Shown here piece by piece: positions 46,168-54,091 of a stretch of 64,000 nucleotides of DNA. Each line of letters starts with the position of its first letter. The first letter of the stretch is position 1. Below the pieces are notes generated by a model, which saw only the letters and a list, made by a program, of their open reading frames with translations, was not told the DNA's origin and did not search any database. The stretch spans positions 124,001 through 188,000 of the forward strand of contig DAOSXA010000001.1 of NCBI GenBank assembly GCA_035380245.1. Direction: 5' to 3'. The position numbers and the translations under genes are program-made. Source of the stretch: Candidatus Zixiibacteriota bacterium. Lineage in GTDB: Bacteria > Zixibacteria > MSB-5A5 > GN15 > FEB-12.

Positions 46168-46800
46168 ATGCGTTCCATTCTAACTCGTTGCTTGCCCATA
46201 GCAATCGTTCTTACCGTCGTGGCCGGGTGGGGCGGAGTGGCGGCTCAGACCGCCGTTCCCGAGTTTTCCGGGGATGTGGTGATCACGAAAGCCGACTCAA
46301 CGACCGTTCTCGGTCGAATCTACGTTCACGATCCGCGTGTCCACCGATTCGAAATAACGCCTGAAAACGGCGGAGAGGTGTATCTGAAGCCTTCGTCGTC
46401 GCGCGGACGAATCTGGATTCTCAATCCGGCCAACAAACAATTTCGTGTGATCGGACCGGGCTTTGCCACCCGGACGGAGCCCTGGACATTTTGGACCGAC
46501 TACCGCAACGACATGCGCGGCGGAACGGCCGGCACGGATACGATATCAGGATTCTCCTGTACGGTCTATGAGTTCAAATATTCCGAGGAGGACCCGATCA
46601 CGGCCCGCTGGTGGGTGGCCGACACGCTGATGCGACCGATCAGGATCGAGGCCGACACTAAGATCGCCGTAGGAGTTGACTCCGCTTCCGCCTTCATCTA
46701 TGAACCGGTCGCAGGGACTCTGGAAATTCGCAACATCAAGCTGGAGGACCTGCCCGATTCGCTGTTTGTTGTTCCGGAGGATTACACCGAGACGGAATAG
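46168..46800 (+). CDS. Exported LolA-like / DUF4412-like protein
   Basis: 210 residues from the ATG at 46168, with AAGGAG upstream. A signal peptide ends 'WGGVAAQ'. The mature protein follows the LolA/LppX half-barrel pattern found in outer-membrane lipoprotein-sorting-like proteins: 'FSGDVVITKADSTTVLGRIY', 'GRIWILNPANKQFRVIGPG' and 'RWWVADTLMRPIRIE'. It may bind lipid in the periplasm. It ends 15 bp before the left repeat of the island, so it marks the edge of the core chromosome. Confidence 0.72.
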   Translation: MRSILTRCLPIAIVLTVVAGWGGVAAQTAVPEFSGDVVITKADSTTVLGRIYVHDPRVHRFEITPENGGEVYLKPSSSRGRIWILNPANKQFRVIGPGFATRTEPWTFWTDYRNDMRGGTAGTDTISGFSCTVYEFKYSEEDPITARWWVADTLMRPIRIEADTKIAVGVDSASAFIYEPVAGTLEIRNIKLEDLPDSLFVVPEDYTETE

Positions 46801-46815
46801 CCCTGTAATACCTTA

Positions 46816-46839
46816 AAAAAAGCGGAGAGGCAGGGATTC
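46816..46839 (+). repeat. Left attachment-like repeat (tRNA-Ser 3' end copy)
   Basis: This 24-bp stretch, six A followed by GCGGAGAGGCAGGGATTC, is identical and in the same orientation to 50637-50660, which is the 3' end of tRNA-Ser(GCT) with its T-tract (read on the plus strand). No other part of a tRNA is here. That is the layout of a distal att site. Confidence 0.75.
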
Positions 46840-46910
46840 TCAGCCCACTTTGCAGCACAAGTCGTTGAATGACAGCCAACTATCTGCCGGACAACGAGAA
46901 ACGCAAGATC

Positions 46911-46991
46911 AGTTTCGGTGAGTTTCGGTTAGTTTGAGTGAGTTTCAGCACGTTTCAGAGCGTCACGCCGTTAGAAAATCGTTAGAAAAGC
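46911..46991 (+). repeat. Five tandem 10-bp repeats plus an 11-bp pair
   Basis: Five consecutive decamers start at 46911, 46921, 46931, 46941 and 46951: AGTTTCGGTG, AGTTTCGGTT, AGTTTGAGTG, AGTTTCAGCA, CGTTTCAGAG. The spacing is one helical turn, so one DNA face carries all copies. Just after, TTAGAAAATCG and TTAGAAAAGCG are adjacent direct repeats. The rest of the gap 46801-47192 has no supported gene. Confidence 0.7.
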
Positions 46992-47192
46992 GCACAGGAT
47001 CGCCGCGAGACGGGATGGACCTCGCTCCCGAACTCGGCGAGCTTGCCGCCGGTTCGGCCGTACACGACCGGTGGGCTCAGCACATGGGGCCTCACTCATT
47101 AGTCTCGGCCCGAAGGTGCAGTCTCCCACGGATCCCATGTTGTCAGCGCTGTAGACAGAAACAGACGCTGTGAAAAAACAACCGTGTTCCGA

Positions 47193-48065
47193 CTAGTGCG
47201 ATTTTATTCCACTAACCACGTGTAATACCGATCCATCAAACCGGTAGGTGCGGTAAGGGGGTATGGTATCAGTAACATACAGAAAGGAAGCATCTGGAGC
47301 GATGACCGGGTCAAAGAAGCCGCTCAATCCAAGAATTTCGGTAACCCTATGCGTGGTGAAATCATACAGAGCGGGCTGCCCCCCGGAGGCGTTGAAGACG
47401 AGCTTGCGGTTGCCATCTATCAAACTACATCTAGAATCCGCGCCTAAAAGTGGACTACCCGAATCGTCGACCAGCACTGCCTCGCTATCGTCCCGGAGGC
47501 TCACGACCTTGATTCGAGTTCCGTTGTACAGCAAAGAGTCCTTCCCTATAGGTGCCAGGCTGAAACAGAAGTCCATGAGCACTCCGAGGTGCAACTCCTC
47601 CAAGGCTCCGCTGTCGAAGTCGTAAACCCAAACATATGTTTCAGGTCCTTCATCTGTTCTCCCCCCGAAGAGAATGTAGAGCCGTCGTAGTCCGCTGTCG
47701 ATACATGCCGCGTCTGCACTTATTCCCAGCAACATCTCCAGTTGCGTCTGCCCGCCGGTGTTGATGTTCAGCGTATGGTATGCAATGTCCTTGCTACCAA
47801 TGAACAGGGTGCTGTCGTCGAGCCAATTGACAAACGGCCAATCTGTGCCGCGAGGCCACGACTCTACGGTTGCCATGAGGTCGCCGCTAGGAAGCAGCAC
47901 CTTCAGGTAAGAGGAGTCATTGGCAAGTACTACAGTTGCGGTTAGTCCACGGTTAGGAGAAATGCACTCTACAGATCCATCTATGGGCACCCCCCCGACC
48001 CTTGCTTCACATGATGCACCGAGTACGACCAGTGCAATTGCGACCAAGGCTATAGCACTCTTCAT
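47193..48065 (-). CDS. Secreted protein of unknown function, candidate Rhs-tip immunity
   Basis: 290 residues from the ATG at 48065, which has AAAGGAG upstream. A signal peptide ends near 'VVLGASCEA'; the Cys could be a weak lipobox. The remainder is beta-rich with recurring blade-like strands ('VWVYDFDSGALEELHLG', 'VNWLDDSTLFIGSKD', 'PVIAPDASFLYVTD'), suggesting a propeller. It begins 64 bp downstream of the Rhs gene on the same strand, where immunity genes of Rhs systems usually lie, and it would sit in the periplasm. The immunity role is inference; I recognise no family. Confidence 0.65.
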   Translation of the reverse strand: MKSAIALVAIALVVLGASCEARVGGVPIDGSVECISPNRGLTATVVLANDSSYLKVLLPSGDLMATVESWPRGTDWPFVNWLDDSTLFIGSKDIAYHTLNINTGGQTQLEMLLGISADAACIDSGLRRLYILFGGRTDEGPETYVWVYDFDSGALEELHLGVLMDFCFSLAPIGKDSLLYNGTRIKVVSLRDDSEAVLVDDSGSPLLGADSRCSLIDGNRKLVFNASGGQPALYDFTTHRVTEILGLSGFFDPVIAPDASFLYVTDTIPPYRTYRFDGSVLHVVSGIKSH

Positions 48066-48129
48066 GATTGACTCCTTTAGCGATAGCACTCCATCAATAC
48101 GTTTTCTCGCAACATATGTACAATGCTGG

Positions 48130-50013
48130 TCAATGTGCCGAAGCAGCACTCAACCACAAAAGAGGCGGCTTAGGCATCCTCCAGCGCGTGTAGAGGAAAT
48201 ACTCAGGCGGCCTCTTATACGAGAAGCTAGCTTTATTGTGATCAGGCTTCCACGCTTCGGCCAAGCCAGGCTCAGAGTTACATAGCGTTGTAGGGTTAAT
48301 GTGCACGCCAGCCTGAAATGAACCACTCCGGCTAGGGTTCTGCACAGCACCAGGCAGAACCACGTCGAGATGACCGCTCAATTGCTGCCCGCCTGGCAGC
48401 ACGTCTCCCTTCTGAGCAGCCACCACTAGGTGGCCCGAGTTCACCAGATCCCCTACACGCGACTCGGCACAAGCGGACCACTCGCCAGACGAGCTGATGT
48501 CGTCGTATAGCTCGTTCGCTGACCTGGTTTGAGTTATCCCGTCGTCTTTCATTGCCCCTTCGAACGCAGTAGGGAACTTCATGGGGTCAGAAGATGCCGA
48601 TTCATGTGCAGCGAGGATCTGAGTGAATTCAATTGTTGTTCTGACACATGCCAGTTTCTCGCCAATATGTTCATCGTGCACGAATTGTCCTGCGTCGGCC
48701 ATGAACGACGTGATCACTGTTTCCCTCGTATCATGGTACTTGCCCCATAAGGCATCAGCCTCTACGCTCGACGCCGACAACACGGACGGCGGCAATTCAC
48801 CATCTCCATCGCTCGAAGAAGGAGCGACAGTGCTCGGTGATGCTGCCCCCCAACTTGCCGTCCAGGCATCCAGCTTTGCCGCCCCTATATTGGCGAGAGT
48901 GGTGCCTGCCGTAAAGGCCAAACCGCCGACATCCCATTTGCCTTGCCGGGCGCTGTTATAGCCAAACCTTATCCCGTGTCCTTTGAGTCCTCCTATACAC
49001 CCCAGTAGCTTTCCTTCCGCCTGGCTCATAAGCGCTAAGCCTAATGCGCTCCAACCTGCGTCACGCCCGCCGTATTTGAAGGCATTGTAGATGTTGCCGA
49101 CTTGCTTAGCCGCACTGTACGCAGCATATGCCTTTAGTGCCCAAGCCAACGCAGCGACAGCCCAGTTTCCGTCCTGATCGACCATAGACACAGGGTTATT
49201 GGCACAATATACAAACCCGGATGCGAACTGTGAAGCCTTATCTATAGAGGTGAAACGTCCAAGATCTGAATCATAGTACCTGGCACCGAAGTAGTAATAA
49301 TCGAATGAACCCTCATCGTCCTTCTCTTTTCCCGTGAAGCGCATGTCTGTCTTGTAGTTACCCCATGCCTCCATGGTGCCACCGTAAGGGTAATAGTTGT
49401 AAAATTGGACCACCGCGGCTGTGTCAAATATTCCTGAAGGATCGTTCATGACAATCCTCGTGGACCCCAAGTGGTCGCCTATGAAGTAATTCAGCTGAGC
49501 ATTGTCGTTCTCGTGGAAAGTCGCAATTCGGCCACTGGGACCGTTAACATATAGGTCTATCACATCATCGTCTTGATCGAACGTGGCGATAAGAGTGCTG
49601 CCTTCATACAGATAGTATGTGTACACAGTGTTCTGCTTGACGCACAGCGTGCCTCCACCACCTCCAATCGCCTCGGTTGTAACACCCCCTAATTCAGGAA
49701 GGCTATTGACTCCGAATTCTATTCCGGGCACAGTGTCATCGTCACACTCTGTCCAGTAGTTGTAACGGTACTTCTTCATGATGCGCTGACCGGTGTGGTC
49801 GTAGCTACAGTCGACCGTACAATTGACACCTGGAATTGTGTTTGGGGGCTGCACCGCTCGTGTGACCAGATTGCGATAATCGTAGTACATTGAATCAAGG
49901 CCCTTTGCCGAGTCGGCAACCAAGTTTCCCAGCGCATCATAGTACATAGATTCACCGACAGGCATATCGCTCGTTCTGGCCAATCTCGAGGACCCGGTCG
50001 TGGTATCGTACAC
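48130..50013 (-). CDS. 5'-truncated Rhs/YD-repeat protein with amidase-like C-terminal tip
   Basis: 627 residues from GTG 50013; the YD-repeat frame stays open a little upstream ('YAYNALGNRTQ') and is cut at the repeat boundary near 50086. YD repeats (1-180) lead to the Rhs core 'GDHLGSTRIVMNDPSG' and 'YYFGARYYDSDLGRFTSID', ending 'NPVSMVDQDGN' near 283. The variable tip (about 285-627) contains 'GEKLACVRTTIEF' (Cys456) and 'SGHLDVVLPGA' (His548), then 'KASFSYKRPPEYFLY', reminiscent of NlpC/P60-like peptidoglycan amidases. The several-thousand-base 5' part and any signal are missing, so it is probably an orphan cassette. Toxin activity is inferred. Confidence 0.78.
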   Translation of the reverse strand: MYDTTTGSSRLARTSDMPVGESMYYDALGNLVADSAKGLDSMYYDYRNLVTRAVQPPNTIPGVNCTVDCSYDHTGQRIMKKYRYNYWTECDDDTVPGIEFGVNSLPELGGVTTEAIGGGGGTLCVKQNTVYTYYLYEGSTLIATFDQDDDVIDLYVNGPSGRIATFHENDNAQLNYFIGDHLGSTRIVMNDPSGIFDTAAVVQFYNYYPYGGTMEAWGNYKTDMRFTGKEKDDEGSFDYYYFGARYYDSDLGRFTSIDKASQFASGFVYCANNPVSMVDQDGNWAVAALAWALKAYAAYSAAKQVGNIYNAFKYGGRDAGWSALGLALMSQAEGKLLGCIGGLKGHGIRFGYNSARQGKWDVGGLAFTAGTTLANIGAAKLDAWTASWGAASPSTVAPSSSDGDGELPPSVLSASSVEADALWGKYHDTRETVITSFMADAGQFVHDEHIGEKLACVRTTIEFTQILAAHESASSDPMKFPTAFEGAMKDDGITQTRSANELYDDISSSGEWSACAESRVGDLVNSGHLVVAAQKGDVLPGGQQLSGHLDVVLPGAVQNPSRSGSFQAGVHINPTTLCNSEPGLAEAWKPDHNKASFSYKRPPEYFLYTRWRMPKPPLLWLSAASAH

Positions 50014-50085
50014 ATATGTAATGGTGTCGCCATCGAAAATGGTCTGAGTCCTGTTTCCCAGGGCGTTGTATGCATAATACCGAGT

Positions 50086-50240
50086 GCCGGGTGGCCCAGG
50101 GCTTGCCCTGGGTTTCCAGAAGAAAACTCCCGCTCGTTCTACAAGGCTTCATAATAAATGTAATATACGACAATTGTGTCGTAGTGCAAAGCAGTATGAC
50201 AGCGAAACCTCGCTGCGGCGCTTCGCAAATCCCACCCGAG
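50086..50240 (+). repeat. 155-bp family repeat, tandem copy A
   Basis: Starts GCCGGGTGGCCCAGGGCTTG, contains ACTCCCGCTCGTTCTACAAG and ends at the start of copy B. Its left edge coincides with loss of the Rhs reading frame. An inverted relative lies at 32605-32721. Confidence 0.8.
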
Positions 50241-50396
50241 GCCGGGTGGCCCTGGGCTTGCCCAGGGTTTCCAGAAGAAAACTCCCGCTCGTTCTACATG
50301 GTTTCATAATAAATGGAATATATGATAATTGTGCCGTAGTGCATAGCGGTATGACAGCGAAACTTCGCTGCGTCGCTTCGCAAATCCCACCGAGGG
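50241..50396 (+). repeat. 155-bp family repeat, tandem copy B
   Basis: Directly abuts copy A with the same order of segments, about 90% alike by eye. It ends in the palindrome CCCACCGAGGGGTGGGG, a unit repeated again near 50501. Confidence 0.8.
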
Positions 50397-50544
50397 GTGG
50401 GGCACCAAAAAGATGAAGAGGGATTCCCGCTTTCGCGGAAAGACGCTTTCGGAGGTATGCTGCTGCAGGGGCAGACGAGACATCTGTCGCCCACGAAATC
50501 CCACCCGAGGGGTGGGGCACCTTTGTCCGAAACTTTCAGATTTA

Positions 50545-50603
50545 TCCCACCCGTGGACGGGTGGGCCATTCGGCTGCAATTCCCACCCGTGGACGGATGG
50601 GCC
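50545..50603 (+). repeat. Two GTGGAC-centred palindromic units
   Basis: TCCCACCCGTGGACGGGTGG at 50545 and TCCCACCCGTGGACGGATGG at 50581 are 36 bp apart; a third copy is at 23678. Each can fold as CCCACCCGTggACGGGTGGG, like REP elements. Confidence 0.75.
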
Positions 50604-50636
50604 ACCCCTTAATACTCCCGCTATAATCCTGCGCAT

Positions 50637-50660
50637 AAAAAAGCGGAGAGGCAGGGATTC
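50637..50660 (+). repeat. Right attachment-like repeat within tRNA-Ser
   Basis: 24 bp identical to 46816-46839. It covers the 3' acceptor arm, part of the T-arm and the downstream T-tract of the minus-strand tRNA gene. Confidence 0.75.
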
Positions 50661-50733
50661 GAACCCTGGATAGAGCTATTAGCCCTATAACGGATTAGCA
50701 ATCCGCCGCCTTCAGCCTCTCGGCCACCTCTCC
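50644..50733 (-). tRNA. tRNA-Ser (anticodon GCT)
   Basis: Read on the minus strand: a 7-bp acceptor stem (GGAGAGG / CCTCTCC) with discriminator G, D-arm 'GGCCGAGAGGCTGAAGGC', anticodon loop TTGCTAA in stem CGGA/TCCG, a long variable arm (TTATAGGGCTAATAGCTCTA), and T-arm with GGTTCGAAT. Length 90 nt and the long extra arm are those of tRNA-Ser; it decodes AGC/AGT. CCA is not encoded. A T-run follows as terminator. Confidence 0.95.
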
Positions 50734-50811
50734 GGCGATAAGAACTTACGAGGATGGAATATATCGGACCGGCTCGGTTATTTCAAGCCCTTTTTCCGCC
50801 CGATTGATGAA

Positions 50812-52251
50812 TTAACTGCGGTCGGACCGGCTCAGCTTGGCGGTTACCACGTGAGTCCCGTCCTGGGAAAAGATGACACCGTCCATTTCCTCTTCGATTT
50901 CCTTGACCAGGCAACCGACGTGGATTTTTACCCCCGGATAGACTTTACCGACGGCAATCACGCGGGCATCGCGAAGAGCCAGGAGTTTTTCTTCGGTCTC
51001 ACGCTTCTTCTTCTCCAGAGCCTCAAGAGCAACCGGGACATGTTTCCCGAACTGCTCCAGTTTGGCCAGCCCCTCCTCCTGCTGCGGAGTGAGTTTCTTG
51101 TCCAGTTGGAGCTTATAAAGGTCGTATAGCTTCTCTTTGACACGGGCGGCGTCGGTTTTCAGGCGAGCTATTTCGTGTGTGGCTTCATGGTACTGGCGCA
51201 ACAGTTTCTCATCGTAAGCAACCGTCAGAACGGTCTGGGTACCGGCATCGGAGCCGATATCGGTAGCGCGAATTTCTTTGCCGGCGTTGATTTCACCCCC
51301 GACAATTTTACCCTTACGCCCCTTGACCATCACCCGCTCATGAGCGGTAACATGACAGTTGACCAGTTCTCCCCCGGATATTACATGCTCTCCGGCCGTA
51401 ATCGTCTGCCCCTGGGCGTACTTAATCGTAACATCGCCGTCAGCGTGCATAACCCCATCACCGCCGCCGTAAAAACCGCCTCGAACAAGGATGTTCCCCT
51501 TACAGAAGACTTTGGCATCCTCGACATTGCCGCTCACCTCGAGATCCCCCCCTACTTTGACCTCAAAGCCGGTATGTATGTGCCCGGTAATACGCAGCGA
51601 ACCGACACAGTCCAGATTGCCGACGTTAAAATCGACATCTTTGACCTGCATGACATCCTTGACCGAGACACGCCCCTGTTTGAAGATAATGGCCCCGTCG
51701 CAACGCGCTCTCATTTCGAGCCCACCTCCCACGATTTCTACATTCTCGCCGGGACTGAACGGGATGTTACGACCGCGCGGCGCCGAAATAGGGCGACCAT
51801 CGACACCGGTGCCGGAGATACCATCGGCGGGAAGCGTGCGCTTGACCAGCAGATCTCCCTTGTGGACGTTCTGAATATAACCCATGTCGCGATAATCGAT
51901 GCGACCGTCGGGACCTTCCTGGGGCTGAAAACGATTTTCAGTCTGGAAAAAATACTCGAATTCAGTGTGCTTGCCCTGAACCATCGGGCTGCCCTTGGCC
52001 ACCTCGATGCTTTGGCCGTAAGCCTGGCCGATAGCGGCTTCGACAATGGCATCTTCGTTCAAGCCATAGGTAACCCCGGCCAAACTGATCGCCTGGCGAA
52101 TTTCCTCTTCGGTGACAGGCGGTTCTCCGGTAGTAGGCTGACTGATCGCAATTGTAGCAATCAGGCGATCCTTGGTGATATTCACCCGGACCCTTTTACG
52201 TCTTACGACGCTGTCCTTGTTTTGTATGTCGGGAGTCTCGGCCGGCGTCAT
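50812..52251 (-). CDS. DUF342 / FapA-like protein
   Basis: 479 residues from the ATG at 52251 (AGAGGAG upstream); the frame is open to 52326. The N-terminal part (about 1-150) has 'VTEEEIRQAISLAGVTYG'. A right-handed beta-helix of polymerised short turns follows (about 180-340, 'GDLEVSGNVEDAKVFCKGNI', 'GGGDGVMHADGDVTI'), then a coiled coil (about 350-440) and a final beta piece. FapA-type DUF342 proteins occur in flagellar and chemotaxis loci and affect kinase signalling and polysaccharide. The response regulator gene lies 10 bp upstream, and the tRNA downstream. Confidence 0.88.
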   Translation of the reverse strand: MTPAETPDIQNKDSVVRRKRVRVNITKDRLIATIAISQPTTGEPPVTEEEIRQAISLAGVTYGLNEDAIVEAAIGQAYGQSIEVAKGSPMVQGKHTEFEYFFQTENRFQPQEGPDGRIDYRDMGYIQNVHKGDLLVKRTLPADGISGTGVDGRPISAPRGRNIPFSPGENVEIVGGGLEMRARCDGAIIFKQGRVSVKDVMQVKDVDFNVGNLDCVGSLRITGHIHTGFEVKVGGDLEVSGNVEDAKVFCKGNILVRGGFYGGGDGVMHADGDVTIKYAQGQTITAGEHVISGGELVNCHVTAHERVMVKGRKGKIVGGEINAGKEIRATDIGSDAGTQTVLTVAYDEKLLRQYHEATHEIARLKTDAARVKEKLYDLYKLQLDKKLTPQQEEGLAKLEQFGKHVPVALEALEKKKRETEEKLLALRDARVIAVGKVYPGVKIHVGCLVKEIEEEMDGVIFSQDGTHVVTAKLSRSDRS

Positions 52252-52261
52252 CGGGGCTCCT

Positions 52262-52669
52262 CTAGGTCGGTTCGTTGGAAGTCTGGTTCGAAGCGGACAG
52301 GATGCGCCAGTAAGCCCGCTCCACAACCAGCGATATCTCGTAGCTCTTGAACGGCTTGGTCACATATTCATCAGCACCCAGAAGAAGAGCATCTTTTACG
52401 GTGTACGTGTCACCATAAGCGGTCATGATAATGACACCGATTTCAGGGTGGTCTTTCTTGATGATGCTGAGCAGCTCGAAACCGTCCATGCGCGGCATCT
52501 TCATATCCGAGATAACGATATCGACCTTATTGTTTTTAAGATACTCCAGAGCGGCAACGCCGTCCTCCGCCGTGTTGATCCGGTACCCCTCACGCGAGAG
52601 GATCTTCATCAGCAGGTTACGCATCATCAATTCATCATCGACGATCAATATCGATATCGAACTCTTCAT
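52262..52669 (-). CDS. Single-domain response regulator (CheY-like)
   Basis: 135 residues, only a receiver domain. The acidic pair DD (11-12), phosphoacceptor Asp55 in 'DIVISDMKMPRMDG', the Thr of 'IIMTAYGD' and Lys of 'VTKPF' are all present. There is no output domain; the extra C-terminal tail 'SASNQTSNEPT' is unstructured. It begins the run that ends in DUF342 and is one of three receivers within 2 kb, probably fed by the kinases encoded upstream. Confidence 0.92.
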   Translation of the reverse strand: MKSSISILIVDDELMMRNLLMKILSREGYRINTAEDGVAALEYLKNNKVDIVISDMKMPRMDGFELLSIIKKDHPEIGVIIMTAYGDTYTVKDALLLGADEYVTKPFKSYEISLVVERAYWRILSASNQTSNEPT

Positions 52670-52722
52670 CTATCCGTCTCCTTAATCAAGCACAAGTGCT
52701 CGCTCAGATTCCGTCCCCAACC

Positions 52723-53199
52723 TCAGCGTTGCAACGCTGAAGTTACTTCGGAGATGAACGTCTCCATCATTACCGGTTTGTACATCACCCTGCAGGCGCC
52801 CATAATCCCGGCTTCGGTTACCAGTTTCTCGGTAGCGTTACCGGTAATAATCATGACCGGCACCTCGGGTGAGATATCCTTGATAGCCGAGAGGACATCC
52901 AATCCGGACATTTCCGGCATAATGAGGTCCAGAGTGATCAGATCGTATTGACTGCCGCGTACTTTGGCGATGGCATCCTGGCCGTCGCCGGCGAGGTCTA
53001 TATCGAAGGCCTGAGTAAGTTCGCAGAAATCTTTGAAAACGTCCTGAACCCATTTTTCGTCATCGACGATCAACACCCGGAACGGTTTGCCCCTTTGCCT
53101 GACCAGTTGGGTCAGCACCTCGGTTTCGGGAGAACTGTTCAAACCTGTCTCCTGTTCTGTAAGTCTATCGATCCGGTGGTTGGCACCGGTATATTGCAT
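52723..53199 (-). CDS. Response regulator with N-terminal extension
   Basis: 158 residues from the ATG at 53199 (AAGGGG upstream), open to 53235. Residues 1-40 are polar and of unknown role. The receiver domain has 'RVLIVDDEKW', Asp91 in 'YDLITLDLIMPEMSG', 'MIITGNATEK' and 'VMYKPVMME', so all active-site residues are kept. No output domain. Likely a phosphorelay intermediate in the motility-linked signalling set. Confidence 0.9.
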   Translation of the reverse strand: MQYTGANHRIDRLTEQETGLNSSPETEVLTQLVRQRGKPFRVLIVDDEKWVQDVFKDFCELTQAFDIDLAGDGQDAIAKVRGSQYDLITLDLIMPEMSGLDVLSAIKDISPEVPVMIITGNATEKLVTEAGIMGACRVMYKPVMMETFISEVTSALQR

Positions 53200-53372
53200 C
53201 TTTCGGCCCCTTTTGGTGCGTCGCAACCTCGGCAATTTCGCCCGAAGCGGTTTATTCCGATCCGGACGCTGGTACGGGCTGTCGCCAGGGCGCCGAAACG
53301 ACGCCTTTCTGTTATTATCGTCATCTCAATCTCATCCTAAACGGCCGGACCGGCATAATCTTAACCGTCCGA

Positions 53373-53732
53373 TTACACGGTCAGGTCGGTAGATTTGGAC
53401 AATGTATCCATGATCGAGGAACACTGATCCAAAATCGAATTCAGTTTCAGTTCGATTCGATCTCTGGAGACAGCTCCGGAGGGGACATCGTAAGCCATTG
53501 TTTCCAAATGCCTTGCAGCACCTACCAGATGTGTGATCTCCTGTACCGCCTTGATCGTGCCGTTGACCAGACGAACGAAGTCCGGTTCCATTTTGCCCAG
53601 TTCTTTGGAATTGGGTTTGGCCTTGGCCAGGTATATAGCCAGGTTCAGAGCCAGGACTTTTACTTCTTCGCTGAGACGGTCCACCTTGTTGACGATGGTA
53701 ATCTCTCTGCGGCGATTTGTTTTTGACTCCAT
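53373..53732 (-). CDS. Small all-helical protein beside response regulators
   Basis: 119 residues, basic at the N terminus ('ESKTNRRREITIVNKVDRL') and otherwise helical: 'LSEEVKVLALNLAIYLAKAK', 'VQEITHLVGAARHLETMAYD', 'ELKLNSILDQCSSIMDTLSK'. The helices resemble a four-helix bundle as in chemoreceptor or phosphotransfer domains, but no phospho-His motif is clear. It starts 2 bp after the stop of the adjacent receiver gene, so they are co-transcribed. The family is not recognised. Confidence 0.68.
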   Translation of the reverse strand: MESKTNRRREITIVNKVDRLSEEVKVLALNLAIYLAKAKPNSKELGKMEPDFVRLVNGTIKAVQEITHLVGAARHLETMAYDVPSGAVSRDRIELKLNSILDQCSSIMDTLSKSTDLTV

Positions 53733-53734
53733 AT

Positions 53735-54091
53735 CTATTCCAATAGCTTGGCGATACTTTCTTTTAGCTCGGACAGATCGGACGACTTGACAAGGTAATC
53801 ATCAGCGAGCCAGGTTTGAAAATCCGCCTTATAGATACTGTAAGCGGAGTTAATCACGACCCGAGTATCGGGTAATTTTTTGCGGAGTTCCTGAAGCGCT
53901 TCGATTCCGGTCATCTCCGGCATCTCAATATCGAGGACGATCAGATCGAACGACTCGGGCGGTCCGGCCTGAAGCAGCTTCACCGCAGAATCCATTGTCT
54001 CGACCCGGTAGCCGCATTCCTCCAGTTCGGTCTGATAGAGCAACCGGATATGCGGATCGTCGTCAACTACCAGGATTCTCTTCTGAGTCAT
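53735..54091 (-). CDS. Single-domain response regulator, atypical C-terminal motif
   Basis: 118 residues from the ATG at 54091, set by AGGAGG five bases upstream; it overlaps the kinase gene upstream by 29 bp. 'ILVVDDDPHIR' and Asp54 in 'FDLIVLDIEMPEMTG' are standard, but the conserved Lys is in 'YLVKSSDL' rather than KPF, and the switch residue is Ser in 'INSAYS'. Direct coupling to the PAS-GAF kinase suggests a cognate pair. Confidence 0.9.
   Translation of the reverse strand: MTQKRILVVDDDPHIRLLYQTELEECGYRVETMDSAVKLLQAGPPESFDLIVLDIEMPEMTGIEALQELRKKLPDTRVVINSAYSIYKADFQTWLADDYLVKSSDLSELKESIAKLLE

Larger units (their letters stand above)
46816..50660. mobile_element. 3.8-kb tRNA-Ser-bounded island carrying an Rhs tip
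   Basis: The segment lies on the 3' side of tRNA-Ser(GCT) and is bounded by 24-bp direct repeats of the tRNA end, as for integrated islands. It holds a secreted protein gene, a 5'-truncated Rhs gene, a decamer array next to the left end and tandem hairpin repeats next to the right end. No integrase, recombinase or transposase is visible, so it would be a decayed or trans-mobilised element. The boundary repeat is seen; mobility is inferred. Confidence 0.6.

Noticed and set aside
46911..46960. Possible CRISPR-like array
   Set aside because: Units are 10 bp, directly adjacent and without spacers; no cas gene is present.
46934..47173. Plus-strand frame of 79 codons inside the island gap
   Set aside because: It starts within the decamer array, has no ribosome site and low-complexity content. 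It could be a remnant but cannot be supported.
51175..52350. Plus-strand frame of 391 codons antisense to DUF342
   Set aside because: The opposite strand has a clear family and ribosome site; this frame is an antisense artefact of codon bias.
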